Below, piece by piece: positions 32,257-42,752 of a stretch of 64,000 nucleotides of DNA. A program made the translations under genes and the position numbers. Origin of the DNA: Diplonema japonicum (Eukaryota > Euglenozoa > Diplonemea > Diplonemida > Diplonemidae); the NCBI GenBank assembly GCA_964019335.1, contig OZ025699.1, positions 464,226 to 528,225 on the forward strand, read 5' to 3'. Each line of letters opens with the position of its first letter. The stretch's first letter is position 1. The notes under the pieces are model-generated. The model was not told where the DNA came from, made no database searches, and saw only the letters and a list, made by a program, of their open reading frames with translations.

Positions 32257-32656
32257 ACAGGAAAGAACTTGCCCCACCATTTGTGCCGATCTCGACAGGG
32301 CGGAACACGAAGTACTTCAGACCGTGTGAGAAGGGAACATCTTTGGCGAGGTGTGTTTCAATAAAAAACAAAAAAAAAAAAACAAAAAAAAAAAAAAAAA
32401 AAAATACAGCATTGCGCAAATAGAGGAACAGATGGAGTTGTCATCTTTTTTCGACGTTCACCAAACATATTTCACGCAGCACGTGGTGGCTGCAGAGAAG
32501 GGGACGAGAGATGCCTTAAATTCTAAGATGGACATTCAGGGCCTGATGACCAGAGGAGAGGAGCTGAAGCGAAGACAGGAGAGCGGCGAGGCAGAGGGTA
32601 CAGAGACCATTGATAAGACGACCGGCGATAAAGTAACAGACAAAGAAAAAGAGTGA
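29514..32656 (+). CDS. Globin-PH-AGC protein kinase fusion, five exons
   Basis: Exons 29514-30770, 31659-31774, 31822-32214, 32261-32350 and 32410-32656 join in frame (2103 nt, 700 aa), all at GT-AG borders. Residues 1-135 are a globin: Gln54/55 at the distal (E7) region, His82 in LALYHAHLKV as the likely proximal heme ligand, and the late AWATAYQLIAD helix. Residues about 178-290 are a PH domain (KRWLVLRGRYLYI, ending in an EVWGQIL helix). The kinase starts near 323: GKGTFGKV (329-336), AVKV with Lys351, and Glu370 of helix C. Later exons give HRDLKAEN, LTDFGFAK, TCGTLAYMAPE and the AGC tail PPFVP. All catalytic motifs are present. The domain order suggests a heme-sensing, membrane-recruited Akt-like kinase; heme binding and sensing are inference. 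Confidence 0.9.
30840..31060 (+). repeat. Dispersed repeat R2, copy 1
   Basis: Shares several blocks in order with 39525-39672: GTACACGTGGGGAAACCTG, GGTGGCGCCAG-like, AGCATCGCC, TTCACCAGGTC, GGCAAGTAGCCTC, CCGCGGC and GCCTCCCACAAC. Function unknown; it lies inside intron 1 of the kinase. Confidence 0.75.
31278..31350 (+). repeat. Minisatellite CCTGCTGAGGGTGTGTG
   Basis: About five tandem copies of a 15-17-bp unit (CTGCTGAGGGTGTGC with optional TG) within intron 1. Confidence 0.9.
31775..31821 (+). other. Kinase intron 2, oligo(A) mini-intron
   Basis: 47 nt: GTATGATTG, a run of about 31 A, then CCTCAG. Splicing restores the reading frame through SAEG-HVCLTDFGF. No room for a conventional polypyrimidine tract. 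Confidence 0.9.
32215..32260 (+). other. Kinase intron 3, oligo(A) mini-intron
   Basis: 46 nt: GTTAG, about 36 A, CACAG. Splicing joins EACLR to KELAPPFVP of the AGC tail. Confidence 0.88.
32351..32409 (+). other. Kinase intron 4, oligo(A) mini-intron
   Basis: 59 nt: GTGTGTTTCAATAA, two A runs split by one C, then TACAG. Splicing keeps the frame into the last exon, which ends at TGA 32654-32656. Confidence 0.85.
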
Positions 32657-33314
32657 TTTCTTTTCTTTTTTTTTTTTCTTCTTCTTTTTTTTTTAGCCCA
32701 TAAAATGAAATGATAGTGTTTTTTTTTTGGGGGGGATGAGGGGGGGGGTTCTTTTTTTAATTCTTTTCTCTTTTACATTTTGCGAGGGGGGGAGTAGGGG
32801 GGGGGGGGGGGGGGGGAGGGGGACAAAGAAAGAAAGATAAAGGGTGGGAGAAAAAAAGGGGGGGGGTACTATAGATCTCATAAAAAAAATGAAAAAAAAG
32901 GGGACAAAAGCTTTTTCTTCCCTGCCAAAATTAAGAGATTTACAGTAACGTCTTTTGTGTTTTTTTTTTCTTTTTTTTTTCTTCTTCTTTTTTTTGGTGG
33001 GCCGTTGCTAACCACTTTGTTTCCTATCATGCTGATTGAATGTTGAGTTGGGCCAGGGATAAAAGGAAAAATAAAAAGAATAAGAGAAGAAAAAAAAGGG
33101 GAAAAAAAAAAAGAAAAGAAACGAAAAAGAAGGAAAAAAAGAAACTGTAAGTTTTTTGATTATTATTTCCTCATAAAAATATTTTCTTCTGCTTTGCTTC
33201 TCAAAAGTAGTTGGTGGCAGCGTAATGAGCCATTTCAATTTTTTTAAAAGTAAAATTCCGAAATTTCTTTTTTTTTAAACAAATAATTTCGGGAATAATA
33301 CTTAAGAGGTTTAC

Positions 33315-33374
<60 letters not shown>

Positions 33375-33391
33375 AAGAGATTTATTAGCCC

Positions 33392-33508
33392 CTAAAGGAC
33401 CAATTGCCTATTTTACGGACACAGGAAACGGTGTGATGGCAGCAAGAGAGAAGAGAAAAAAAAAGAAAACTACGAGGAAAAGTGAAAAGCGTCCGCTTGG
33501 TCCTTTAG
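33392..33508. mobile_element. Miniature inverted-repeat element, 117 bp
   Basis: CTAAAGGACCAA (33392-33403) and TTGGTCCTTTAG (33497-33508) are perfect 12-bp inverted repeats around an A/G-rich core. No coding capacity. Confidence 0.55.
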
Positions 33509-33761
33509 AGTTTAAAAAAAAAAAAAGAAAAAAAAAAGGATGAGACTTACTTCTTCTTTTTTATGTTCATTTTGTTTCTTTTCCCCCCCCCCCCCAAAGA
33601 GAGAAAAAAAAAGAAAAAAAGAAGAAAAAAAGAAAAGAAAAAAAAAAGGGCTCAAGGCAATTCGCAAAAAAGTTTCTTTTTCCCTCTCTTTTTTTTTTAA
33701 AGAAAGAAAGAATGAAACCACCGTATTTTGCTATTCCCCGCACCAACTGAAGGACCCCCTC

Positions 33762-33882
33762 CCTATGGACTATGTTGGCAAGGAAACGCGTTTCTAAGCT
33801 TTTTCTTTTTTTTTTTTTTTTTTTATTTTTTTTTTATTTTTTTTTTTAAGGGCCGTTTCTTCCCTCTGAGAAGGAAACGCGT

Positions 33883-33885
<3 letters not shown>
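33762..33885. repeat. Degenerate relative of the GGAAACG inverted-repeat element
   Basis: CCTATGGACTATGTTGGCA followed by AGGAAACGCGTTTC, then T runs and GAGAAGGAAACGCGTGAG. Matches the ends and core of the intact element at 59979-60191. Confidence 0.55.
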
Positions 33886-33913
<28 letters not shown>

Positions 33914-34581
33914 GGCAAATTGAAAAAGTGACTTTATCGGCGTTATAAGGCTACAGACCCCCCCCCCCCCCCCCCCCCCCCGGCAATACAAAAAAATCGG
34001 CGTCGGGAAATGAATTTGGGTGATTTTCTTCTTCTTCCCCCTCCCCCATAGCAGTTTTAGCTTGTGACTTTTATTATACTGGTGATGTGACTGTTCCCGG
34101 CGGTCGGGTAGATGCTCCCAAAGAAGTGTAGAAAAAAAAATGTTCCCCCCTCCCAAAAAAAAAAAAAAAAAAAAAAACCTTTCACTAAAATCCCAATTAG
34201 AACGAGCTCCACCCCCTTTTTTTTTATGTTTTGTTCAGTCCTATGCCTCATATCTATATAGTGCCCCAGGTGCTCATAAAACGTGTCTCAAGAGAGATCG
34301 ACCCCCCTTTTTTTTTGAAGAGAAAAACAACGTGCACGGCACCAAATAACTTTTTTTTTTTTTTTTTTTTACACCGTACGCGGTCTACTTACGTGGTTCA
34401 GTGGACAAAAAAAGATTGTGGGAATTCTGCTTACAGACTTAGGTGGTTAGGTGGAAAAAAAAAAAAAAGTTAACAGGTCACTGTGTATTGGTGTTTCTTT
34501 CTTTTTTTTTTTTTTATTATTATTCTTCCCTTCGAGCATTCCATGTAACTTAATAGACTCTAATCACTTTAGAGATATGAG

Positions 34582-34618
<37 letters not shown>

Positions 34619-34821
34619 GAAAGAAAAAAAGGAAAAGAAGAAGGAAACTTCACTGCTGCTTTCATCATTAAAGCCGCACCCTGGCAAAGTCATGAAGGGG
34701 GGGACACGTTTATTTTTTCTTCTTTTTTTTTTTTAGCTACATACTGTAAAGTGAAAAAGGCCTGTCGGAAGGCTTTTAAACTTTTCTTAAAACTTGAACA
34801 GTGGGCTGCACGCTGAAATCT

Positions 34822-34852
<31 letters not shown>

Positions 34853-35115
34853 CCCTTTGCCAAAGGGCACCGCAAGATTCGAAAAAAGACTTAGAGACGT
34901 TTTGCCAGGGGGGGTTTTTTCACTTTACAGTATTCCCCCCCCCCCCCCCCATGACCATTCTCATGCCACGGGTTGGAACATGGCTGGATCGTGCTGGGGA
35001 AAACAAAAAAAAAAGACAAGATCAAGAAACATATAACCTACATTTGTTCGTAAAGGGATGTATTGCATATTAAATTTAGTTTTTTTTTTTTTTTTCTTTT
35101 TTTTTTTTTATTTCC

Positions 35116-35235
35116 AACAATATTATTGTCGAGACTAAAAACTAGTTGTTGGCAGCGTAACGAGATATTTTATTAAGTAAAATCCTGCTCGTGCGCACAA
35201 ACACATGACGCGCCAAACTAGTTTTTTTTTTTTTT
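35116..35235 (+). repeat. Inverted-repeat element M1, copy 1
   Basis: Begins AACAATATTATTGTCGAG, passes ACTAGTTGTTGGCAGCG and ends GCGCCAAACTAGTTT; ACTAGTTGTTGGC and GCGCCAAACTAGT are imperfect inverted ends of a unit of about 90 bp. Same order at 56680-56790; right half alone at 59829-59872. Confidence 0.75.
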
Positions 35236-35262
35236 TTCTTTTTTTTTTTTCTTTATCTTTTA

Positions 35263-35575
35263 GGTGGTGGGGATATCACAGAAATATGGAAATATAAAGA
35301 AGTACATCAGATGTGTTGTTCGCTGTTGACCTCCTCGTCGGTCATCACCGGTAGCACCCGAGTGGAAGAACGTAACGCAGATGCTCAGGGTGACGAACAG
35401 GCAGAAACTGCACGGGCTCAGAATCTTGGTTACCAGGGGCACCATGGCTGGGGTTGAGTTGCACACCGCACGCATTAAGGACACGACGCGGAACGCAGAA
35501 GAAGCTACAACTCGGCCGAGGCGCGCCCCCTGTAATCAAGTAGACGATACTTGTGCAGGGCGCCCTGCCACATAC
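35263..35575 (+). repeat. Dispersed repeat R1, copy 1
   Basis: About 270-310 bp starting GGTGGTGGGGATA and containing TCAGATGTGTTGTTCGCTG, CGTCGGTCATCACCGGTAG, ACGCGGAACGCAGAAGAAGC and CTGTAATCAAGTAG. Close copies at 54858-55126 and 58716-58985, all on the + strand. No shared open frame survives across copies, so a SINE-like or structural RNA origin is more likely than a gene. Confidence 0.85.
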
Positions 35576-35594
35576 TGCAGGCACCCTTAAATAG

Positions 35595-35635
<41 letters not shown>

Positions 35636-35930
35636 CCCTTCCCTTCTTACTCGGGCGGAGATGAAAAAAAAAAAAAAGAAGAAGAAAAGAAAAGAAAACT
35701 GAGAGAAAAAAAGAAAGAAAAAAAAAAAGACAAATTTTATCATGTTGTAAACCAAAGCAAAATCTCTTTTTCTTTTCTCGCTTTTCTCTTTTTTTTTTTT
35801 TTTTTTTTTTCCGTGCAAGAATGAGTATTTTGACTTGAAAAGCACTTGGAGGGGGGGGGGGGGGGGGGGCAACGTGTTTACGGGTTATAAAACTTCTCCA
35901 AGTTTTTAGCCAATTCCTTTTTTTTTTTTC

Positions 35931-37304
35931 GATCCCCTCTCCTATGTGATATACCACTCCCTGAAGGTGGTGTCCGGAGCGCTCGACGACGAACGACTAC
36001 GACAGAGATGCATGCGGATCGCTGCGGGGTACGGCACGGGGTCCACCCCGATGGGACCAGTAGGCAACCTGGTCTGTCGGTGGCTCCCCTATATAGGATG
36101 GAGCTGGGCGCAATTGCTAGACTGTGGGAACAAACCCTGGCCGAACGCGGACACGTCTTTAGGGACGCGGTGAGGAAAGCCCGGAGCAGGTCGCTGGCGA
36201 ACGAGAGGAACACAGTGAGAGGGATGGAGGCGGGAGCGGATCCCAAAACCAACCAACTATGGAAAACAGCCAAAGACCCGCTCATGTCCTACTGCCTGAG
36301 ACGGGTTATCACCGGAGGGGTCCCCTACCTTAGCCCGCATGCAGGAACGAATCAAAGAAGCGTCCCCCTGGCACCAGAAGGTGACGGCACCGAAGAAGTC
36401 GAAGAGAGCATAAGCCAAGTCCCAACAACGACAGTATCACGCACACAAGGGTTCAGGTGCGACCTGTGTGAATCACCGTACCCGGACACGGTAACCCTAC
36501 TCCGCCACCAACTCTACGAGTGCGCCTGCGCACAGGAAGAGCTAGCACAGGACGGCTTGGAACCACTGCGCAACAGGACAGGATGGCCCCTATGTCTGGA
36601 ATTGCACGCGATTCTGCCGAGAGGACATGACTTTGCGTACCTAGAGAAGCTGCAACGATACTTAGCCGTGGTGGTTGAGAAACGAGACGTAGAGCTCATG
36701 CAGAAGGAGGATGTCAACACACAGCCGCTACCGTGGATTCGAAATGTGGTAGGTAAGAAATGCCCCGTTCCGATAGCTGGCGAGCTCGAAGGAATGAGCG
36801 GGGTCCTGTCCCAGTACCTGAACCCGCTGCTACAATGGTTGTCACAACTGCGCTGGGTGGAGAAGGACACCACCTCGGAGGTGTCGGCGGTGGAACTGGC
36901 CATTGACTTCGAATGGACGACCGGAAAGTCTTTGGGAGGCCTGCTGGAAGATAGGGCGCGCAGAATCAAAGCTCTCATCGTAAAGATAAACACAGCATGC
37001 AGGGCACGGAAGAAGCGACGCCCCTTCCCAGCGGACGAGAGAAAAAGAGTGAAGTCCCTCATCGCCATTGGAGGAAAGGCAGCTATTGGTTTCTCCAGGA
37101 GGCCTATTTTCGCCACCCGCTCCACGCACGACAAGCTAATGGAATTGAAAGCCGACTACAAGCGGGACCGCATCACACGACTCCGCAAGACGCTCACGGC
37201 CTCAATCGGAATGAAAGCAATGCTCCAGAAGGGGAGTATTAACAGATAGACCCCCCCCTCCCATAGGGCGGCCCTCTAGCGGGGGGCTTGTCCTGTACTT
37301 TGAG
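35931..37304 (+). mobile_element. LINE-1 copy 2, 5'-truncated
   Basis: Starts inside ORF2 downstream of the RT (GATCCCCTCTCCTATGTGAT) directly after about 10 T and ends at the same CTTTGAG as copy 1, directly before 8 T. The finger CDLCESPYPDTVTLLRH is present. One frameshift near 36125 breaks the frame; the rest reads to the stop at 37247-37249. Divergence from copy 1 is clear, so the two insertions are not recent duplicates of each other. Confidence 0.9.
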
Positions 37305-37736
37305 TTTTTTTTGAACACAACAATGAAGGGGGGGAAAAAAGAGAAAAAAAGAAAAGAAAAGGGAGCGCCGTTGTGCATAAACAAAAGAATAACTTGCCCC
37401 CCCCCCCCCCCCCCCCCTCCTTTTTTCCCTTCTAAGTTTATCGATGACGCCTTGTGAAGAAGAAAAAAAAGAAAAACTGTGGTCACGAAACCATAGTTAC
37501 AGGTGGGAGAAAGGAGGGGGGGGGGGGGGGGGGGGGATCGATCAAACCTCAGGCATACCCCATGACACGATTTTGTTATTAGAGGCAACTATCACAAAGA
37601 GAAGAAGAAGAGAAAAAAAAAAGAAGAAAAAAAAAAGAGAAGGGGTACTTGTAAAGCGGTATCTAGGGGGGGGGGGGAGGGCACCACCGACTGCTTCCCA
37701 CTCTGCCAAGAAAACCCAGAGGGTACTTCTGTTCCT

Positions 37737-37785
<49 letters not shown>

Positions 37786-38591
37786 TTGTTTCCCATTTCT
37801 CATACTGTCACCACCCCCTGTAAATCTGGGCCATTGGTCCTTCGTTTCTTTGAGTATGTTAGTTCAGGCCCCCGCCCCTCCCTTACCCACTAAAAAAAAT
37901 TTTTTTTTTTAAAGTGTCTCGCAAAATAAGCATTCTTTCTTTCCTGTAAACAAAACAAAAAAGAAGAAGAAAAAAATCGTTTTAATATATATGCTTTCGT
38001 CATTTTTTTTTCCTTTTTTTTTTTTTATTCTCGCACTCGGCGACCTTAAATTTTTTTTTTCTCCTTCTTTCTTTTCCCCAGAGATTTTTTTTCTTCTTTT
38101 TTTTTATTGAATGGGGTTCTCGCCTCTTCCCTTTTTGTGAAGGTTTAAAAAAAAAAAGGAGGGAAAAAAGGAGGTTTTTTTTTCTTTTTTTTTTTTTTGC
38201 ATTGCTGTTCTCCCCTTCCCTTCTTTCCTCCCCCCATTTTTATTCTCATATCTCCAAACATTTTCCATCATTTTTTTTTCTTCTTTTTTTTTTTCTTTTT
38301 TTTTTTTTTCTCTTTTTTTTTTTTAAGGGAACACAGGACAAGGCCGGGTCCCTAAGATACTTATTCAAGACTGGCCCCATTTTTATAGTTATGGTTAACC
38401 GGTGAGGAATCAACATTTCCTTTTTTTTTGTAGTACCGCAAACTAAAAGGGAAAAAAAAAAAAAAATCAAGGCCACGACAGAGAAAAGGATGGTTTGAAT
38501 GGCAGCAACGATCTGAAATCAAAAACAAAAAATTCCCGTCCATGTTCAAACAAACTCGGATGATGTGTCGCTTTTAAAAAAGCGACACATC

Positions 38592-38628
<37 letters not shown>

Positions 38629-39524
38629 AGAAAGAAGATTTCCCGTTTCTTGCCAACATAGCCCGTAGTATAAAAAGCCCCCCTAAAATCCCCATGCAAA
38701 GGTTGTTTTTTTTTTCTTCAGTTTTTTCGAAGAAAAAAAAAAAAAAAAAAAAAAAAAAAAACGCTTTTTCTAAGGCCATTTCGACCATTTACCTTGACCC
38801 AAAACCCCGTCAAAAAAACACCCAAAAATGTGCCAGGATGTGGCACCTGGGGGGATGTGCCTGACGCGGTAAAGATGCCACGTGACCCACCACCACTACC
38901 ATCTTGTATTCTGGAAAAAAAAAACACCTTTGCATGGGGCTTTTGATACCCCCCAACCCTCTCCTCTTTTTTTTCTTTTTTTTTTTTCTTCTTTTTTTTT
39001 TTTTTCTTTTCTTTCCTCATCATAAAAAACAAGACACACTGAAACAAAACACCATGGGATAGAAAACCCAAGGGCTCCTGAGCAAAGTTGAAGGGCTTCT
39101 TTTTTTCTTTTACCCCCCCCCCGTCTGCCCCGGAATAAATAGTTATTTATCTTTCAGCACACCTTTTCCTTCACACGCACTTTTGTTCCTCTTGGGTCCT
39201 TTTTTTATTTCTTCTTTTTTTTTTTGCTGCCATGGAGAAAGAAAGGGGAGGGGGGGTTTTTTTTTTCTTTTAAATGGGCTTTTTAATATTTTATGTAGTC
39301 TTTTTTTTTTTTTTTTTTTTTTTTCTTCTTCTTTTTTTTTTTTTTTTTCATTGGCGGCCCTTCCCCCCTCCCTTTTTTTCCTCTTGCCCCACCCCTTTTG
39401 TTCCCGATTTTTTTTTTACTTCTATTTTTTTTTTTTTTTTTTTTTTGTAATCGCGCCGCCAACACCGGCCTCCTTTAACTCATATATTTTTTTTCATTTA
39501 TTTATGTCCTGTCGGCATACCTGT
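37305..39524. other. Homopolymer-rich spacer
   Basis: Many T, A, G and C runs. Holds a perfect palindrome at 38560-38593 and a fragment (CCGCCAACACCGGCCTCCTTTAACTCA, split over 39457-39483) also found next to R1 copy 2 at 55126-55152. No gene supported. Confidence 0.7.
38560..38593. other. Perfect 34-nt palindrome
   Basis: ATGATGTGTCGCTTTT and AAAAGCGACACATCAT are exact inverted copies with a 2-nt centre, followed by about 28 A. Could be a head-to-head end pair of a small element. Confidence 0.7.
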
Positions 39525-39672
39525 TTCAAGGAGACACAAGCTTGTCTCAAGCGTACACGTGGGGAAACCTGGACGGGTGGCGCCAGGTAGCAAGAGAGCA
39601 TCGCCTCCCATTAGGTTGTTTCACCAGGTCTGGCAAGTAGCCTCTCCGCGGCCTTGTGACAGCCTCCCACAA
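39525..39672 (+). repeat. Dispersed repeat R2, copy 2
   Basis: Shorter copy of the intron-1 repeat (GTACACGTGGGGAAACCTG, TTTCACCAGGTCTGGCAAG, GCCTCCCACAAC). It lies in the presumed 5' leader of the channel gene. Confidence 0.75.
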
Positions 39673-39757
39673 CATATGCTCCTCCCTATCGAGGCGTTTT
39701 TTCGGGCTGGGTATCCATCATCTAAGGGGGAGAAAAGAACCATATGTTTGTGCTGTG

Positions 39758-42697
39758 ATGTCGAAACACATAACCCATGTAAAATATGCAGCTGTAGGCT
39801 TTGCCAGCCACGCGGTGCGCACCTTATTTGAACAGCTGGGAGGGTCTTGGGAGTGGGAGTATGGGGGAACGCTTGCCGTTGTTTTCTGCACGGGTGCGCT
39901 GGTCTTGCTGACATTTTTTTTCTTCGGCAGAACGGGAGAGCAAAAAGAACCAGAAGAAGGAGGTGGGTTGTTCTGGAGGAACTCATGGAGGACTTTTAAC
40001 AACGTGCTGAGCCCCTCTTCAGCCAGTTCGAGAACCCAGAATAATTCTTTCCGGCTTCTGTCCCCGCCTCCTCTCTCCACTCAGACCCACAACAGCTCGT
40101 TATTGTCGGCTCCTCTCTCTACTCGTTCTTCCTTAGCAATCGTGGTTACAAAATGTCCCCCATCCTATGCAGCAAAGCCCCTGTCACCCCTTCAAGAGAG
40201 TAAAGTGCGTGACGTGACTGTAGTTGTGTACCATTTCCGGTTCAATCTCGACAGCTTGCTGTCCGTTCGCCGCGAAGGCCCCGAGCTCGATACCCTGGTC
40301 GACGCCATTTCATCATTGCACGCCCGGTTCATGCAAAGCAGCACCGCCCGTTCTAAGGAACACTTCGTCGAAATGGAACCTGTTATTGGGATCGATTCCA
40401 TCAAGTTCCTTGTTTTCCCAACTGCTTCTGCAAAACGTGCAGTGGATCTTGCTGTTGTCCTGCATGAGGACTTCGAAAAAGCAGCGGCAACATGGATGGA
40501 TGAGTTGAAGACAGAGAACAACCTTTTCATTCAAGAGGAGTACGCCCCGTTCCAAAAAGCTGCGAGGGCAAAGAAATCGTTTCTCAGAGGGTTGTTGGAA
40601 CCTGTCGGGGACGAGCATGCGGCGTTGTGTTTCTCAGCCGGCATCGCGGCGGGGAAGATTATACAAATCGGCAGATCGTTAACACATTGCCCGGCAGGCT
40701 CGCGCGCACAGGTCATCGCAAGGCTGGGGGAAATCCTGAACGCAAGCATTTTGGTCGAAACCTTCATTGCAGAGAACGTCAAAAGCGTTGAGTTCAGACA
40801 CGTGAGCAACATTGACTACACTCCTGAGCTTGTCGAACCGTCTCAGAGAAGCAAACAGCTTGTCATGAAAGTCTTCGAGGTCACTGCGTCGGCCAATGGG
40901 AAAGACAACTTCATCATCGCCATGGAGACGTACTTTTCAGGCGACTATGAAGAATCGCAACTGTTGTTTTCTGTCATCCCCGACGACCGGATCGCTTCTG
41001 CGTATTCGTCACTTTGCGCGAAAGCCATCAAAGGGAACATATCCTCTCCGACCCAGTTCATTGGACACAGCACGTCGGTTCAAGCCCTGACACTGGGGCA
41101 TTCACGTGATCATACACCGGCAAAGATGAGCATGAGTGTGAGTACGAATATACGTCGTTCGACATGTCTTTCAACTGATGTGAACGGGTTGGTTGATCTC
41201 ATAGCGTCTTCTGCAGAATGTTCTGAAGGAGGCAGGACTTGTTCAAGCACGGAGGATGCGATTCGCATTCTTCAACGATGCCCCACCCGAAAAAGATTCA
41301 TCACCGAGGAGCAAAGTTTGTGCGATGTGATTGAGAAGCAAAGGCTGCGCAGGGAGATAACTTTCAAAGTCTTGTGTCTCTTCACCATCCTTTACTACCA
41401 CATCACCGTGCCCTTGCAGATCGGGCTGGATGTCAACTACCGTTCCATCCCGGCCGACGTGGTCTCGTACTTCATCTTTGCAGGACACCTGTTTTCAGAG
41501 TATGCACACAAACCCTCGCCGAACCCGGGAAGGATTCTACTCCACGTTGTACAAATCCTTCCAATAGAGCTTTTTATGCTCACGTTTGGACATTCATACC
41601 ATGAACCGTTTTCAAGGCTGAACAAACTGGTCTACATCCTGCTGTTTTCGGAGATGTGGGACGGTGTGTGGGGTGCCGTGTACCAGCTTACGCCGGTGTG
41701 GGTCACGCTGTCTAAGTTCCTGGTTCGAATTGGGGTCCTGGTGCATTTTGTGGCATGTTTGTGGTGGTGGTCGTTGCCCCAAAGCCAAAGATCGGCGACG
41801 GAGCAGGGCATCGAGTACATTACGTCCTTCGGGTGGGCGGTTCGAACGCTGCCTGGGTACGCAAACCGGTCTTGGCCCGATGATGACAAACAGCATTGGG
41901 TCTACTGTTTTGTCAGCATAACGGGCGTTGCAGCCTTTGCACTGACACTGGCCACCGCGAACGCGTTGATGGCCATCTCCGACCCAAACAAAAGAAGTTA
42001 CGAGGCGACCCTGGACGAAACCCTCGTCTGGCTTTCCATCAAAAACGCACCGAAGGACTTTATCGACGATGTAGTGTACTATTACAAATACTTGTGGTCG
42101 GTCACAAAGTCAATATCCACCAAGGAGTTCTCCTTTTTGGTGAAGGAGATCCCGAACTGTCTCCCGGCATTGCCCAGTTCAATCGCCGATCGGTTGCAGT
42201 TTCATCTGAACTCAAGCATCATCACGCAGGTTGATCTTTTCAAGCGGCAGACCGGGAACGTCCAGTTTTTAAATGACATTGTTTGCTCGCTTGACTTAGA
42301 AGCTGGTGTCCCGGGTGCGAAGCTCACCGAGCAGGATGAAGAAGGTGACTGTATGTACCTTCTCGCGCAAGGGTTCGTTGATGTTATCCTGGACCGATCG
42401 ATTATGGTCGCCTCCCTCTCCAGCGGTGCTGTCTTCGGTGAGATGTCGCTCATCTACGGCACCCGCCGATCATGCACCGTTATCTGCCGCAGCTATGGGC
42501 AGTACTATGTCTTGAGCAGGGTGAAGTTCGTCACGCTCGCCAAAAAGTTCCCCGAGTGCTTCCGAGACATCCTCAACATCGCCACAGCAAGGCACACTGA
42601 GCTCGAACAAATAAAAATTGCGAGCCCCAAGAATCTATCCAAGAGCGTTGAGAAGTCACCCAGATACAGAAAAGATCAGTCTTTTTATCTCAAATGA
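39758..42697 (+). CDS. Nucleotide-cyclase-like domain fused to a cyclic-nucleotide-gated channel
   Basis: 979 aa from ATG 39758; the frame is open about 100 nt further up but without an ATG and through repeat R2. One membrane helix lies near residues 30-55. Residues about 150-375 follow a class III adenylyl/guanylyl cyclase fold (VRDVTVVVYHF, GIDSIKFLVFPTASAKRA, FSAGIAAGKII, closing KVFEV), but the first metal Asp is replaced and the Asn of the usual N-x-A-A-R motif is missing, so it is probably inactive. From about 535 a six-helix channel follows with HFVACLWWW (S5, His663), a pore-like YITSFGWAVRTLPGYA (687-702), a C-linker and a cNMP-binding domain (about 850-950) with FGEMSLIYG at 893 and RRSCTV. 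A cAMP/cGMP-responsive cation channel is inferred. Ion selectivity is unclear because the filter is not TxGYG. Confidence 0.87.
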   Translation: MSKHITHVKYAAVGFASHAVRTLFEQLGGSWEWEYGGTLAVVFCTGALVLLTFFFFGRTGEQKEPEEGGGLFWRNSWRTFNNVLSPSSASSRTQNNSFRLLSPPPLSTQTHNSSLLSAPLSTRSSLAIVVTKCPPSYAAKPLSPLQESKVRDVTVVVYHFRFNLDSLLSVRREGPELDTLVDAISSLHARFMQSSTARSKEHFVEMEPVIGIDSIKFLVFPTASAKRAVDLAVVLHEDFEKAAATWMDELKTENNLFIQEEYAPFQKAARAKKSFLRGLLEPVGDEHAALCFSAGIAAGKIIQIGRSLTHCPAGSRAQVIARLGEILNASILVETFIAENVKSVEFRHVSNIDYTPELVEPSQRSKQLVMKVFEVTASANGKDNFIIAMETYFSGDYEESQLLFSVIPDDRIASAYSSLCAKAIKGNISSPTQFIGHSTSVQALTLGHSRDHTPAKMSMSVSTNIRRSTCLSTDVNGLVDLIASSAECSEGGRTCSSTEDAIRILQRCPTRKRFITEEQSLCDVIEKQRLRREITFKVLCLFTILYYHITVPLQIGLDVNYRSIPADVVSYFIFAGHLFSEYAHKPSPNPGRILLHVVQILPIELFMLTFGHSYHEPFSRLNKLVYILLFSEMWDGVWGAVYQLTPVWVTLSKFLVRIGVLVHFVACLWWWSLPQSQRSATEQGIEYITSFGWAVRTLPGYANRSWPDDDKQHWVYCFVSITGVAAFALTLATANALMAISDPNKRSYEATLDETLVWLSIKNAPKDFIDDVVYYYKYLWSVTKSISTKEFSFLVKEIPNCLPALPSSIADRLQFHLNSSIITQVDLFKRQTGNVQFLNDIVCSLDLEAGVPGAKLTEQDEEGDCMYLLAQGFVDVILDRSIMVASLSSGAVFGEMSLIYGTRRSCTVICRSYGQYYVLSRVKFVTLAKKFPECFRDILNIATARHTELEQIKIASPKNLSKSVEKSPRYRKDQSFYLK

Positions 42698-42752
42698 ATG
42701 TGGGCTCTCTCAATTTTCGTTTCAAACGTTTTTGCAGACAGGGAGAAAAAAA

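Larger units (their letters stand above)
32657..35115. other. Repeat-rich spacer without a gene
   Basis: Long T, A, G and C homopolymers (T of about 54 nt near 33320-33373, C of 22 nt near 33959). Contains a small inverted-repeat element (33392-33508), a degenerate GGAAAC-family relative (33762-33885) and a short relative of M1 (near 33205-33238). No coding region supported. Confidence 0.7.
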
